Positions 46,101 to 61,100 of a stretch of DNA of 64,000 nt are shown in pieces (the first letter of the stretch is position 1; every line of letters starts with the position of its first letter). Location: positions 38,326,092-38,390,091 of the forward strand of contig CM046856.1 of NCBI GenBank assembly GCA_025617745.1. Reading direction: 5' to 3'. The position numbers were made by a program, and so were the translations under genes. The notes beneath the pieces were generated by a model. It did not search any database and had not been told where the DNA came from. It was given only the letters and a program-made list of their open reading frames with translations. The stretch is from Heliocidaris erythrogramma. Taxonomy: Eukaryota > Echinodermata > Echinoidea > Camarodonta > Echinometridae.

Positions 46101-49100
46101 TGATAATGATGGTGGTGATGATGGTGATGGCAGCAATGGTGGTGGTGGTGGTGGCAATGGTGACAGTGATGATAATGTTGATGGTGATGGTAATAGTGTT
46201 GGTGGTGGTGATGGCGATGGTGGTGGCAATGGTGGTGATGGTGGTGATGGTGGTGATGATGATTATGTTGATGGTGATGATGATGGTGATAGTGTTGGTG
46301 GTGGCAATGGTGGTGGTGGTGGTGCCAATGATGATAATGTTGGTGGTGGCGATGGTTGTGGTGGCAATGGTGACAGTGATGATAATGTTGATGGTGATAG
46401 TGTTGGTGGTGGTGGTGGTGGTGGTGGTGGTGGTGATGGTGGTTATGGTGGTGGTGATGATGATGAGCAAGGGTGATCACGATAGAGCCATAGCACAATA
46501 CAAGAAGACCATCGGGAGACTGGAACCGTATGTCATCAGGAAGATGAGAGGATGTGTGGTGGTGGGGTGGTGATTATGATGGTGATGGTGATAGTGATGA
46601 TGTGATACGATATGACATGATGATACTGGGGATTATGATAATGGCGGATGAGGGTCGTGGTAAGGATGATGTTTTTAATGATGATGATGGTGATGGTGAT
46701 GAAAATGATGTTGATGGTTATGGTGATGATGATGTTGATGATAGTGATAATGATGATGACGCTGTTGATTTGTGATCATGGTGTAGTAGGTTGAAATGGT
46801 AATGGTGATGCTCATGTTACATGAGGAGCAATTTTTGTTGGAGAAGCATGCATAATATTTCAGGACATTGATAAGTTTTGATATCCATGTGCTCCGTTAA
46901 ATTATCCTTTTACTAATCAAAAGACTACATCTCTTCCACCCTAATCCAGTTCTTGGATGCTCAGCGGATACATAACCTGACAGCCTACTTGCAAGAGCTT
47001 CATAAGCAGTCCATAGCAAACGAGGATCACACTACACTCCTACTCAACTGCTACACCAAACTCAAGGATACAAACAAACTAGATGAGTTTATCATGGTAA
47101 TTTCATTAAGAATATATTTCCACTTACAGCACTTAGTTATATACAAGTAGTAGAGAGACATTTTATATCTTGCTTTGATCCAAATGGTTACTGATTGCTG
47201 TTTGTCTTTTATCTACACTGAAATGTTATGGAGTGTGTCTGCAGTTCTAAGCCATTTTCATATAGTTGGCAAACATTCACCGTGTGATCCAATTTGTGCT
47301 GTCTTTCAGTGTAGGCAGGAAAGTGTCTTTATATTCATATTGATTCTTTCCATTAATATTGGTAAATTCCTTTTATGGATTTAGTTCCAGGGTGTGATTA
47401 TCTGATCATATTCGAATGGTTTGCCTCTTTAAAGCTGGTCAATACTACCCTTCACTGTGTGCCAAACATTTGAGTATGTAATGCAAATGTAATTTTGTCT
47501 CTTCTCATTGTTTGCTTTTTGTCAGGTTTTTTTTTTACTGTGTAAACATGTGTAGTTATTGAAATTTATGTCTTCTTACGTTATAGGAAAATTGCACTAA
47601 TTACATTCATTTTTATGTGAATCCCTCATAGGCATAGCAATTAGTTTCTTGATTTGTTGTACTTGTTCTCTTTTTCAAATTTTTACCTTCTCTTTCTAGA
47701 CAAAGGACAAAGATGTAGACTTTGATGTGGAAACAGCAATGAAGGTAAGTTTGTTAAGTGGTTATCTGGGAAACCAGCTTTCTGTTGCATACTTTTTTTT
47801 TTACATACTCCTGCCTCTTTCCTGCCTGTTTCCATGTGCATTGCGTCATAGCTCGCAAACACAAGACTTTGTGAAATTACCAGGGCATTACTATTTGTGT
47901 GCACAAATCTCACATGCAGCAGCAGCAGCAGCTAAACCCAATGTTCCATCTGGAACTTGCTGCGAGAGACTCGTAAAACTTTCTGTCATCTTTCCAGATT
48001 CAGCATTTATGATTAATGACTTTCCTTACAGGCAGTACTATTGTAGTGGATGGATGGTGAGCGCATTACGTAAGGCCTGTCGGTCGTAAAAGTGAAGTCC
48101 ACTCTCGATGATTGACAACACCTGTTAACCCTTTTGACCACATTATGTGGTTTGGCTCAAGAACTTTTAATTCAGAGCTCTAAAAAAATATACCAGATGC
48201 CATGAGTAGAAAGAGCAAAAATTTCTGCACACTCAGTGTCCTTTTTTGTTGCATGACCATATTGCGTTTGACGCCAGGAATTTTAAAAAGGAACATGTTG
48301 AGAGGTTAAAAATCATTGTTTTTTATCAAAATTGGCAATTTTTTTAACCTTTCAACAAATTCCTAATCATGTATATTGTTTTCAAAGACAGTACACCTTA
48401 TTAGAACCATGTAGCACTGAAAGAAAAAATGTTGCCAATTTGAAGAAGAAAATGTGATCAATTTAGCCCTTAATAATTCCTGTCCTGAAAGGGTTAAGGG
48501 GTAAATAGTCAAACAGTGTCACATTCCCCATGGGAACTACATGTATTACTGAAAAGTCAACACATGAAGTTGCATGTTGCAATACCTATTCATATACTGG
48601 GTGGCACAGTAATCGCTATCTCACTGAATGCTACATGTACTCTTGATCTTGGTTTGCCTCAGGTGTGCCGGCAAGCTGGTTACTTCAAGCATGCCCTCTT
48701 CCTTGCCGAGAAGCACAAGCAGCATGACTGGTATCTCAAGGTACAGCTAGAAGACATCAAGGACTACCAGAAGGCTCTCAATTACATCACAACTTTGGAA
48801 TTCTATGAGGTAGGACTGAGACCATCTGGTAGAATTTTTTTTGTCTCTGAAATCAGAAATAATTGTATCATTACTTTGGAAATCAATGAGGTATGATAGA
48901 AACTGAATTGTTGATTTCGCGTGGTTGATTATCATGGTGATTGGATGGTTTACACAGGCCATGTCACCTATTCTTGTCATGTTTCTTCAATAGATGACAC
49001 TTTGATAGTGTTGTGACCCTTGCAGCGACATGGTTGATAATACCAGCTAGAATTTAAATCAGTGTTTAGACTATAAAGAATTTGTCTATATTACTATGAA

Positions 49101-52100
49101 AAAAAGTATATTGTTCAAAAGTTGCGATTGGTTCCATAACACACTATTTACATAAAATGTGTTTCCTAAATCCTGCCTATTATACAATGTCAGTAATAGC
49201 TTTTGATAACAATAATATCTGCTAATATGGACTTTACTGTTTTGAATTATTCATTTTCATTACAGCTGGGGGATGAATTATACAATATTTTGACATCTGT
49301 TTTATACATACTTCATGGAATTCATTGCTTATGATTCAGTATGATTCGAAATACTACAAAAAGTGGATATACATACAAATTAAGCTTTAGATAGTGGCTT
49401 TATCTGAGTGGTTGCTTCTCCTGTCTTCCTTGCTTTCTTGTCCTCACGCCCTCTGCTGTACCCAGGCGATGGACAACATCAAGAAATATGGCAAGATCCT
49501 CATGACTGAGGTCCCCAAAGAAGCCACTGATTTCCTAAAGGTGTTGTGCACAGACTACAAACCTGCTGACAGTAAGTAATTTGACATTACACTGTGTTAT
49601 ATTGGTCAAGGCTCTTGACTCTTTAATATAGGAGAGATCCTGATTTCAATCCTCACTCAGTCCTTACACCTTGTCCATGGATGTAAGCATCGAGCGAGGA
49701 TCAAACCCATGACCTCTCGACAAGGTGTTTTACCCCCATTTTTCTTTCTTGACTCGGGTGTTAAATGGGTACCTAGCAATGTTGGGGGTAATAATAATTG
49801 CAGGGCCTGCAAGAAGAGCAGTATTAATACTGTGGCTACCCAGGGTAAATAAGACCCAGTTATTATTATTGCACTACATTATATTTTTTATTATAATACA
49901 AAATCTCATGAAAGAATTTTACAATTTACGATGTAAAATTTACAACTTACAATTGACAATTTACATGTTCAAAAGGAAATAAAATATCACATTCATACGG
50001 CTAGAGTAGCAATTGACCCAGTCAAATGCCATGTGTTGAAAAATATGTGATTTTTCAACAATATACAGTGTATAAGATTTTCTGTAATACATGTTTGTTT
50101 TGATGTATTTTACCCCACTGCTAATAGAAAACTTGTAAGCTTGGAAGTAAGTCACCAGGGGAACTACAGTTTTAAGTCCTTTCTGAGAGACTTGGTAATG
50201 AGGAATAATGCCTTACCAAAGGGTACTTATCTAGCACATCAACTTGGTTTTGAACGAGACCCTTTATTAGATCATTTATTGCTAGAAATCATCAGAATAA
50301 AGTAATTGGCATAAGGCACTGTAATGATTTCAGGTCCATCTTGTCATCAATGGTATCAACAAATGGCATATTTTATCAGTATAGTTATGATATGACTTAT
50401 ACTGATATGACTAGTACTAACTAGGCCCAATCGGATTTGAATATTTATCTTAATACTTTACAGCACAAGAATCCATGAAATCATCTGATAGTGAACATTC
50501 CAATGGTAATCTGCTTATACATACAGTATAGCACAGAAAGACTGCATGGTGTTCTTTCTTTTTTTTTTTCTAACACTGGTCAAGAAAAATTGGCATGATT
50601 ATTCACTGCAGACAGACCTTGTGATGATGCCCCAGAGTTTTGTCTTCTGCTTGAGTGATGCTTGAGTGATGCTTGACTGATGCTTGAGTGATGCTTGAGT
50701 GATGCTTGAGTGATGCTTGACTGATGCTTGAGTGATATTCTTTAGATGGATCTTCACGCTACTGGCCTGCAACAAATTTCTAGATTAGATAAAGAGGAAG
50801 GCATGATTATTCACTGCAGACAGACTTCCATTAATGCCTGTGATTATTTTCATTATTTTTTTCCTCTCTTGTATGATGCTTGAGTGATATTCTTTAAATA
50901 CATCTAAGAATATCATCCTCCAATAAAAGTTGGATTAGTTTGATAGTCAACAACAACAACAAATCCTGCTTGCAGAACTGACGTGGACTAGTTGCATTTT
51001 TAGCTCACCTGAGCCTAAGGCTCGAGTGAGCTATTGCGATGGAAATTTGTCCGGCGTCCGTCGTGCGTCGTGCGTTAACTTTTTACATGTTCATCTTCTT
51101 CTGCAAAACCCATGATCGGAATTCAACCAAACTTGGTAGGAATCGTCCTTAGTTGCTAAAATGGTACATGGAGGGCCCCCAATTGTAAAAGCTATGTAAA
51201 TTTCAAACATCTTCTTCTCCAGAACCAGGCATAGCTCAGACTTGGTATTGTGTATGGAGATACCTCTATAGATGAAGAATGAATGTTTTTCATGAAATTT
51301 CTCTGAGTGGCCCTATAGGGGCCCTGTGGGGGTAACATACTGGAGGGGGGGGGGGGGCGCTGCCAGGCAAAATGTACATTCTGATCTTCTCCAAAACACA
51401 TGATCGCAATTCAACCAAACTTGGTAGGAATCATCCTTAGGGGTAGGGGATCCAAAGTTGCTAAAATGGTACATGTGGCCCCCAGGGGGGCCCATGGGGG
51501 GCCCAGGGGGAGGGCCCCAAGTGTAAAAGCTATGTAAATTTCAAACATCTTCTTCTCCAGAACCAGGAATAGCTCAGACTTGGTATTGTGTATGGAGATA
51601 CCTCTATAGACGAAAAAAGGAAAGTTGTTCATGACATTCTCAGCGTGGCCCCATAGGGGTCCTGCGAGGGCGAGGTTAATATGCAGGAGGGGAAATGTAC
51701 ATTCTTTGCATGATTTGTTGTATGATTCAACCACACTTGGTGGGAATCATCCTTAGATGTAGGAGATTCAAATAATACATGACATTGTAGACCATGGGGT
51801 GGGGGGTTTGGGGAATTATGTTAATTTCTAACATCATCTCATGTACATCCTCCTAGTTGTTTCAATTTCTAACATATCTCCTGGTGGTGCTAGAGAGAAC
51901 ATGCACCAGATGTGAATTGATCCACCTCAGGTGAGCGTCGTGCCCCCTGGGGCTCTTGTTATAGGTAAAATAGAAACTGTATACATGTGCATCCTGACTG
52001 AATATTGTGTCATCAGTGCATATGTTTTATTAAGCACTACAGGTCACTATTGTTTACTATAAAAGTAATAAACTATAAGAGGATGCAAAGAATCCTTGGC

Positions 52101-55100
52101 ACAGAGAGAATGCAGATATTGTATTGAAAATTTTACCACAATAGGCTAATTGAAGCTATCACCACTTTTTCCCCTTTCCTCCTCCAAACATGATAGGGCC
52201 TCTCGTAGACCCCTCCACCCTGTCAGGGGGGATGCCCCCTCCCATCCAGAGGGCCTCGGTGGAGGAATTCATCCATATCTTTGTCAACAACTCGGCGCAG
52301 CTCATGGAGTTCCTGGAGCATATGATCAAGGTAAGAATCTTCCAGCAGACAGAACAAGACCAATATTTTGGACCAAGATAGAATTAGGTTTCTAGAATGA
52401 TACCTTACAATCCATTTTTAATGAGAATTATGATATTATTCTCGTATTTGCATTTTGCACATAAAATATTAAACAATAACTCTATGCACGAAGGAAATTA
52501 TTACCCTACATGCAGCTTTAGCTCTTGCAGGAGTTATCATAAACAGAGAAGTCTTCCCATGTACCCATTTGCTAAACATTGGTTGAAGGAAATACCTGTA
52601 TGAAAAGTTTTTTTAAGGACATATCCATCTGGAATTTATCGGTTAATTTCCTAATATGACTGTCAAATAGATCTGAAAGTATACCACAGAGCTCCAATGG
52701 TGCATTTACAAGTATACATGATATGAATTGAAATGTTATTTGTGTATTGGACTAGTAATTTAGTCATTATACATCTAGAGGTGTCATAGTCATGTGGTTT
52801 AAAGCCTTGACCAGAGATGCAAAGGTAGTGGGTTCAAACCCGTGCAAGGTATTAATGTCCTTTAACAAGATATTAGCCTACATTTGCCACTCTCCACCCA
52901 GGAGTAGTCAATGGGTACTTGGTATGAAGGCATTTGTTGAATGCTTTGAGTACCAAAATCGGTAGCCTAACCAAAAAAATTGGGGTAATATTGGAGCGCC
53001 TTGAGCACCTTGTGTGGTGGATATGAGTGCTATAAAAGTATCCCGTAATATTATTACCATAATGCATTTCCCTTTTCTTCATTGCTTTCTTGCTTTCTCG
53101 ATCAGGTCCAGACAGAATCTTCCAGTCAGATCTACAACACTCTGCTGGAGCTCTACCTTCATGATATGGCTCACGAAACAGAACGACGCCCTCGCTTGGA
53201 GCTTGAGAGGAAGGCCATGGCATTGCTACAGACTGGAGAAGTGAGATATCCATATGATTATAATTTTTAGCAGACAGACGGGTTGGGATTGGGGGATGTG
53301 TTGCATTTTTTTCATGATGATGATAATATCAGAAAGCATTCTGTTTGACCCACATGCTCATACAAATGTAATATCCGCAACAAAACAGACACTGTATTGC
53401 GAAACAGAGATCCAGAACCTTTGTTTTACAATTATCCATCACGATAATCAAAACGAAGATACCAGTTTTGGTACCGTATTCATATTTCATTTAATTAGTG
53501 AAATGACACAAATGTATCCTTGTTGATTCTCTCACTTCATCATATTTGACTGACTTCATTATATTTCTCTGACAACAGACCAGATATGACATAGACCAAG
53601 CCCTGGTACTCTGTCAGATGCACAGCTTCCAAAAAGGAATACTTTACCTCTATGAAAAAGCTCAACTGTAAGTGACTGTTTCCATCATTTATTCTTGTCT
53701 TATACTGATTTAATAGGAACTTTGTTTGCCTTTCTCTCCCTTTCTCTATCTCCGTCACCTTTTCTTTTTCGTTCTCTCTATCTCTCTCTCACTCTTACTG
53801 CCTCTCTTTTACTCTCACTATCTTTCTCTCTTTCCTTCCCTCCCACCCCCCCCCCAACTCCCTCACATTCTTACTCCCACTGTCTCTAAAATTTTGAAAT
53901 AGAGATTTTTTATTCCAAAAATCTTCTCATATATATGTGGAGATGTATCTTAATATGAAGAAATAAAAGAACTTCATTATGACATGTATGGCATTGAGTT
54001 GAACCTTTAACATGTTAATCTCCTTTATGTTACAGCTATCAACAGATACTCCATTTTCATATGGAACATGACAGCTATGACCAAATCATCGAGGACTGCA
54101 AGAGATATGGGTAAGAAAACATGTTCAAATAAAAAGCTCATTGAAAAAAATTCAAAGTATTAGTTATCAAGAGGCGATCCTTCTAAGATGTCATGAGAAT
54201 GCATGTTTTTTTTTTTATTATTTTCTTAATTTTTGAAACATATTTTCATTTTGAAGGGAGGGAAAGCTATGATATTTCATTTGTGATTGTGCAATTTTAA
54301 ACAAGTTCAAAATGGGGCACAGACTGTAGGGAAAAAGTATCAATATTATCTCCGAAGATTGTTCCTATGCATGTCGCTCCTATGAGTTCTAAGTAACAAT
54401 ACAGTGAATAATTGACACCTTGTCCCGATTCTGCTAAGTTCTTTAATAAAGTGCCCAGTGCTTCATTAAAAGATTTACAGAGCTCTAATAAGAGCATGTA
54501 GCTCTTTAAAGATACAAAGAATTGAAAATTAGATTAGAAAAAGCTCTAAGCAGGGATTATCAGCCAGTTTAATGATTCTTACATACATGTATGGTATGCT
54601 TTTCAACGAATAAACACGTTGTCAACCCTACAGAATTCTTTCACAAGATTATGGAATGTGTATCACTTGAACATTCCCATGACTCAAATTTTAACATGTT
54701 GCCTTTGTTTTACCTACCCCAGGAACCAAGATCCTAATCTGTGGGTACAGGCCCTCTCCTATTTTGCCGCCAAGGAAGAGAACTGCAAACCGTTCATTGT
54801 AGAAGTCCTGTCCCAAATTGACCGTAGGAATCTGCTGCCCCCTTTGCTGGTGATCCAGACACTGGCCCACAATTCCACAGCCACACTCTCTGTCATTAAG
54901 GTATGTATAAGATCAATGCTGTATGGTCACTTTAAGGAGTACAGTACTTCTTTTGCAGCAAACACATATAAAGCTAGAAGATGAACGCAACTGCAATGTA
55001 CATTAATTGGTACATTTGTGTAGAAACCAAAATCTCGCTCAAGAATATTGGTGATATATGATATATTTTTTAAATAGATTTGGATGAAGAATCTTTCTTC

Positions 55101-58100
55101 TTCTGTGAAAAGAAAAGAAATAAGTACATGTTGTATTTTATAAGATTACACTATATAAGGCAACAGTTTTTACAATTTTTTTCTGCAAATTTCATGAAAA
55201 AATGGCTCATGCAGTTGATAATCCATAGCCAAAATATTTATTAGCACAGATATACAAGGTAAAGGAGAAAACAAAAATGCTTGTGCCTGAGTATATACTG
55301 TACTATGAACTGCTTATAATATAATTTTAATGAATTGAAATTTTGATGGTAATACCCTTCGTTTGGCCCCTGATTCCTAGGATTACATTGTAAGACGACT
55401 GCAACAGGAGAATGATCAGATTGCTGAAGATGAGAGGCTGATCAAACAATACAGGGAAGAGACGAAGAAGATGAAGAGTCAGATTGAAGAGATGAAAACA
55501 AGGTTAGATTCAAGCTCCCTCAAACCCCCTCAAGCCCCCTCAAGCCCCCTCATGTTTTTTATCCACTAAGAATATCACAAATGCAGAAATGATAGTGCAA
55601 TAGATTGCAATGAATATTATTTGATTTTTGTTTGATACCTGTACATAATGCATGTAGATTGGAAGAGGTTCATCGTGGTGAAGAATAATTGAAGAGAGTT
55701 AATCAGTTGTCTCACGATGTGCAAACGTAAACGTAGGTCCTCGTTTACGTTTGCACATCGTGAGACAACTGATTAACTCTCTTCAATTATAATGCATGTA
55801 CTTTTAAAATCTTCTTCTTTCGTGATAAATAATGATCCCTGATAGTGATAAAGCTACATGTATATATATACATGTAGTGCATGATAAACATTATCAAGAT
55901 AAAGAAAGAAAATGGTACATGTTTACTACAATTCCAAACTCTTTATTTTTATCTGTCTTTATCTGTCTCTCTGTCTGTCTGTCTGTCTCTGTCTGTGTGT
56001 GTGTGTGCGTCTCTCTTTCTCTTTCACTCTGTACAGTGCCAAGATGTTTCAGGTGTCTAAGTGCAGTGTGTGCAATCATCCCTTGGAGCTGCCTTCTGTT
56101 CATTTCCTCTGTCAACACTCCTACCATCAGCAGTAAGTACTTCAATATCAGGGGAGCGTTTCATCAAGCGTTTTGTCGGTGATTTTTTACCGACAACTGT
56201 TATAAGCTACTGAAATCCTTCCATCTGATTGGCTGAGAGCAAATTTGTCAGTAAAAATCACTGACAAAGCGCTTGATGAAATGCTCACCAGTTAACTCTT
56301 ACTGTGCCAAGGGGTTTAGCTCTCTTCAAAATTTCACCCAAATGTGATCAATGCTTACTTTTCAAATGTCTGCACTTCATTATTAAACCATCTATCATTT
56401 CACAAAATATTATGTACAAAACTTGTATGAAATTTATTACCATTTCTTATAATTTACCAAACATTATTACTTTACCCAGCTTTATGCATAAGAATTATTG
56501 AAAATTACATTTGAGTTTCTTTTCTGTCCATTATTTTTTGGTTTCTCATTTGTTTACTATTGTTTAAGTTGAAATAAGGTAATATCTTTTTTAAAATCTA
56601 GAATTTTCTCTGAAAATTTCTATGGTAGCATGTAATTATAATCATATATTTAGAATGCTTGATTCATGCTCAAAGTTTTGATATACATTGACCACCATAT
56701 ACCTTTCCTGGGGTCGAGCAATTGGTGAATGAAAATGACAAGTCTGTCTGTCACATATACGTGACATAAGCACTGAAAGAGTTAATCTCTTGATTTGGAA
56801 AAAAATAACAAAAAAAAAAATGCCTGGAAAAAAGAAATAAAAGATGTAAGGTGTGCAAAACATGTACACATATGCCTTTATTCATCATGCTCTGACTGCT
56901 TCCAGCCATACCTTTCCCAGGAGTTCCTAGGTTTCCCAACATTTCTGAAGGTTTGCATTGTTTGGTCTATGACTTGGTGTGAAATCTTCAGGACATGAGT
57001 TGCAGTCTTCATCACATCCTATACTTCTGCAGGGCCAAAGGTGTAAGAGCAAATCAGATACCTCCTTGAACAGTTTCACAGTGTCCTTACCAAAATAATG
57101 ATTAAAAACACACCCTTTATGTTACAGTTGCTTTGAAAGTTATGCTGAGAATGAGCAAGAATGTCCTGCCTGTCTACCTGAGAATCGGAAGGTACTGGAT
57201 ATCATCAAGGCACAAGAACAGAGCAAAGACCTCCATGAACAGTTTCATCGACAGGTAAGAGAATATGCAGGGTTTTATGTCATCATTCCCAATACAGTAC
57301 TTAGTTCTAGCAATGTGTGATTCAGTAGTTACTCTTTGCTTTGGCCAGGGCACAAATCTTAATGTTTTGTATCCAACAATAAGAAATGAAAGGGACATAC
57401 ATTGTGGTTTTGTAGGAAAATATCAAATGATTCAGGATTCCTCCTGATTGAAAATTCAGCCAACAGTATTTTGTCTAGAGGCAATAGTGTAATCATATCT
57501 AGTAACCATGCAACCAGCCAGCTATTAAGAATAAGTGTTTCAGTTTCAAATTCAAGTGAATATATATCAATGTAATCAGAATTATATGTATTGCAAAAGT
57601 TATTTGTGTGATTGCAAAATGTGGATTTCCATTAAATTTTAAAGTCCTGTCAGATACATGTACATTTATTGATAAATGATGGACCATACCTCATGCAAAA
57701 TCTTATTTTGTCTAATTCTTTTATTTGCTCTTTAGCTGGAGAAATCAGCAGATGGCTTTTCTGTTGTGGCCGATTATTTTGGGAGAGGAGTTTTCAACAA
57801 GGTAAATGGGTATTTCATTTAGTTGGATCGATCACCATCATGCAATGTTTTGATCAGAATGATGAGCAATTTTTGCATTGTGAGACCTTTATGAGTTACA
57901 TTTTTGTAACTTTCTAACAATAGATATCTGTTCAGTTGACTGTTAACTTTGGATTTTGTGTTGTGAATTATAATTTTTTTGAAAAATTTGTTTTTACTTG
58001 GCTGTCAAATTGTAAATGTGATGTTGTCAGGGTTCCCAGCTATCCTGGAAATGAGAGGAAACCTGGAAAATAAGTCCCCCTTTTCCCCAGTCAGGGAAAA

Positions 58101-61100
58101 GACATTGAATTTGAGAGAAAAAAATTATTTAAAATCGGGGAAATATGAGGGAACATCATTGGCCTCAAAAGAAAGTAGTAAGTCTCTTGTACTTTGTCAT
58201 ATGTCCAAACAGCAAATTCACCTGCATGTGTATAATTGGTTATGCTGGGTTTTGAGTGTGTAAAATGGTTCCTTTTCTCTCTGTAAAGACCACTGCGCGC
58301 TCTATTATCCATATGCGATCTGATTTTTGAAGCAATCACTATTGCATTGAATATGGGAAGTTATATCAACATTATCTTCCAGTTTGAGGATTCTGTATAC
58401 GTAATGATGTGAATGCTAGATATGGAAAATTTAGGGCATTACTAGCCTTCTAGTCAGAGAAAAGGCCAAATCGGCTTTAAATCGTAGACAATCGCACGAA
58501 TGGTCTGAGGTCACTACGATTGGTAGCAAATTTTGCTTTTACTTTTACAAGGAGGCTTGCTATATCTCAAAATTACTATCTTATTCTTCATATGAATATT
58601 CAGAATCTCGATCACTAAGATTTTTCAGGATTGAACGTCCATATCTTGTTATTGCAAATTCATCCCAAATCGGATCGCAGTCAGATCGTGTACCGGTAGT
58701 GTTGGGTCGGCTTAATGATCCTAGAATTTTAAAACTCCTTCAGGCAAAAAATCAGTGAAAAATCGAGGGAATTCTTCTGTCATGAAATGGTGGGAACCCT
58801 GTTTAATTGGATGTTACCTTGTGAATACTGTGTTGTGCATTATACATGGTGCAACTTTATTTGTAATAATTGTCTTATACTTGACTGTCAAATGGTGAAT
58901 GTTGTTTTGTGCTGTGCATTTTGTCCTTTTGTGTAGATTAATATACTCTTATGCTTCTAGTGACAGACATACATGTACATGTAGCAACTTCAATAGATAT
59001 GATTCAAGACATTTAAGGCACTATATAAAGTCATACAATGGACCCATTTTGCTGTAAATTACCTTCTTGAATATGAATTTAGTCTTAAATTTTTGGAATA
59101 CATGTAGCCTAGGGAGAGAAAGGAGTCATGTTGTTTCGGGGGTAAAAAGTGTGTATGTTAAAAAAAAGCCACGAAAATACATGTAATTTCCCAAAGTTAT
59201 CTGTTATGGGTGGGTTTGTTTTTTTTAAATACCAAAATAAAATTCACCATCCCTTAAAAGCATTATTGATTTGAAAATACGAGGTTTATGGGTTGTTGTT
59301 TTTTCTTAGCGCTTCTACAAAAAGGAACCTGTACAGTACACTATACTTGTACCTTGATTAAAGGAGAATTAACCCCAGAATATAAATGTAATTATGTTCA
59401 AAGGTGTAATTATTTTAATATTTTTAGAATATATGTATATATTTGTTGAATATTTCAAATCTTAAATGGGATTTTGTATCAGGAAGAAAGACAATTTTGC
59501 ATTTGGATTAAAAAATATCTTTATATACACATCAAGAAAATGGCACCCCCAGGTATCACTAGCAGACGATAAATTTTGCTCAGAAAATCTTGATTTATAC
59601 CCATCTCGTATATTCTAATGCAAAACTACGTAGGACAACAAGAAGGAATAGATTACATCTTTGAATATAAGCACATTTATATTTTGAGGTTAATTCCCCT
59701 TTAAGGATCCCTCCCTCCCAAACTGTGCTTTACTGTTGTGATGTGTTGATGTAGACCTCATAGCCTACATGTATATGTAGTCTTCTCATCTTTCTGTCTC
59801 TAACCATTTTATTCGTCTTTCAACTTATGTCATCGTCAGTTGATTGTTTCAACCTCACTTTCTGCATCCATTTCCGACAACTCTCTATCCGATACCGTTC
59901 CCACTCGGACATTGACTTCTCGTCTCGACGACCTTTCCTTCTAAAAGCATGAAACCAAACGGTTGCCTGCTGATGCATTTTGTCTTTAGTTTGCATTTTT
60001 GTAAGTGTCGAGATTCATCTCATGGTAAAGCACAGTTTTGGCAAGGGTCATAAATTTAATGTCCTGTTTCATTTGAAGTAGTGGAAGTGAAGAAAAAGAG
60101 ATTTGAAGAAATAAAATATTTTTTTTAATGTCAATATAACAACATCTATTTACTCTTTATTTTTCATAAGGATTACCTTTTGACAAATTTGTATTTTTTC
60201 ATGAAATGTTACATATACTGATTCCTAAATTTGCATGTACATCTATTTATGTTATTACAAAGTGGGCAAATTTCCTGCTTCATGATATGGCCTTGACCAA
60301 AATCGTGTTTTACCTTCAGGCCTCCTGTTTAGTGTTAGAATTAAGCAGAAGTCTTGATTGCATGTGGGCTTAGAAAATGGGGGAAAAAAGGATGACTAAC
60401 AAATGTGACAAATACAGGCCTTGATTGGTCTGTCTTGAATGTAATGCAGTGGCTTGATCTCTGATTAATGAAAGGTAGGCTCATTGATTGCACATGTTTT
60501 CTGATTGCCTTGAAGTTCATGCATGTGTCAGAAAATATTCACTAGCGATATGGCAGACACAGAGAATGAAAACAGGAATGAAGAAATTTAAACCAGCCTA
60601 ACTAGGTGGATGTTTGTATAGAAATTTGCATATGGATGGTAAAGTTTTGCGCATATGAATGATCAAGTGTTACTTAGATTTAAAAGGTAATTTCACTGCT
60701 TGTGTAAAACAAATATTTTCTTAGATGTTGACAGTGGATTGATTCATTACATGTAGATATTCTAACAAGCACTTTCATTTCTGGATAGGTCACCCTTCTG
60801 ACTGACTCGTTTAGTAGTCTATCCACATCTGCGACCCCTGGTCCAAGGTCACAACCTAATCAGCCATCGAGACTGCCAACCAAATCAGCTCAACCAGTAA
60901 GGTCCACAGCCAATCCACCCCGCCCCACCCCGAGTGCAATGTCCAGTACCCCTAGACCCCAGGGAGGGATGCCCACCCAACAGCCGGTCAAGAGTCAGCT
61001 TACCAGGGCCCCTCCTGCATCCATGCCTAGCTCTCGTCAGCAGGCACCCCCACAGCGACCGTCAACGCCCCCAACAAGGAGAACCCCACCCCCATCCCAG

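Noticed and set aside
46034-46498. His-rich and Thr/Ile-rich ORFs on the minus strand
   Set aside because: They are translations of the GGT/GAT minisatellite.
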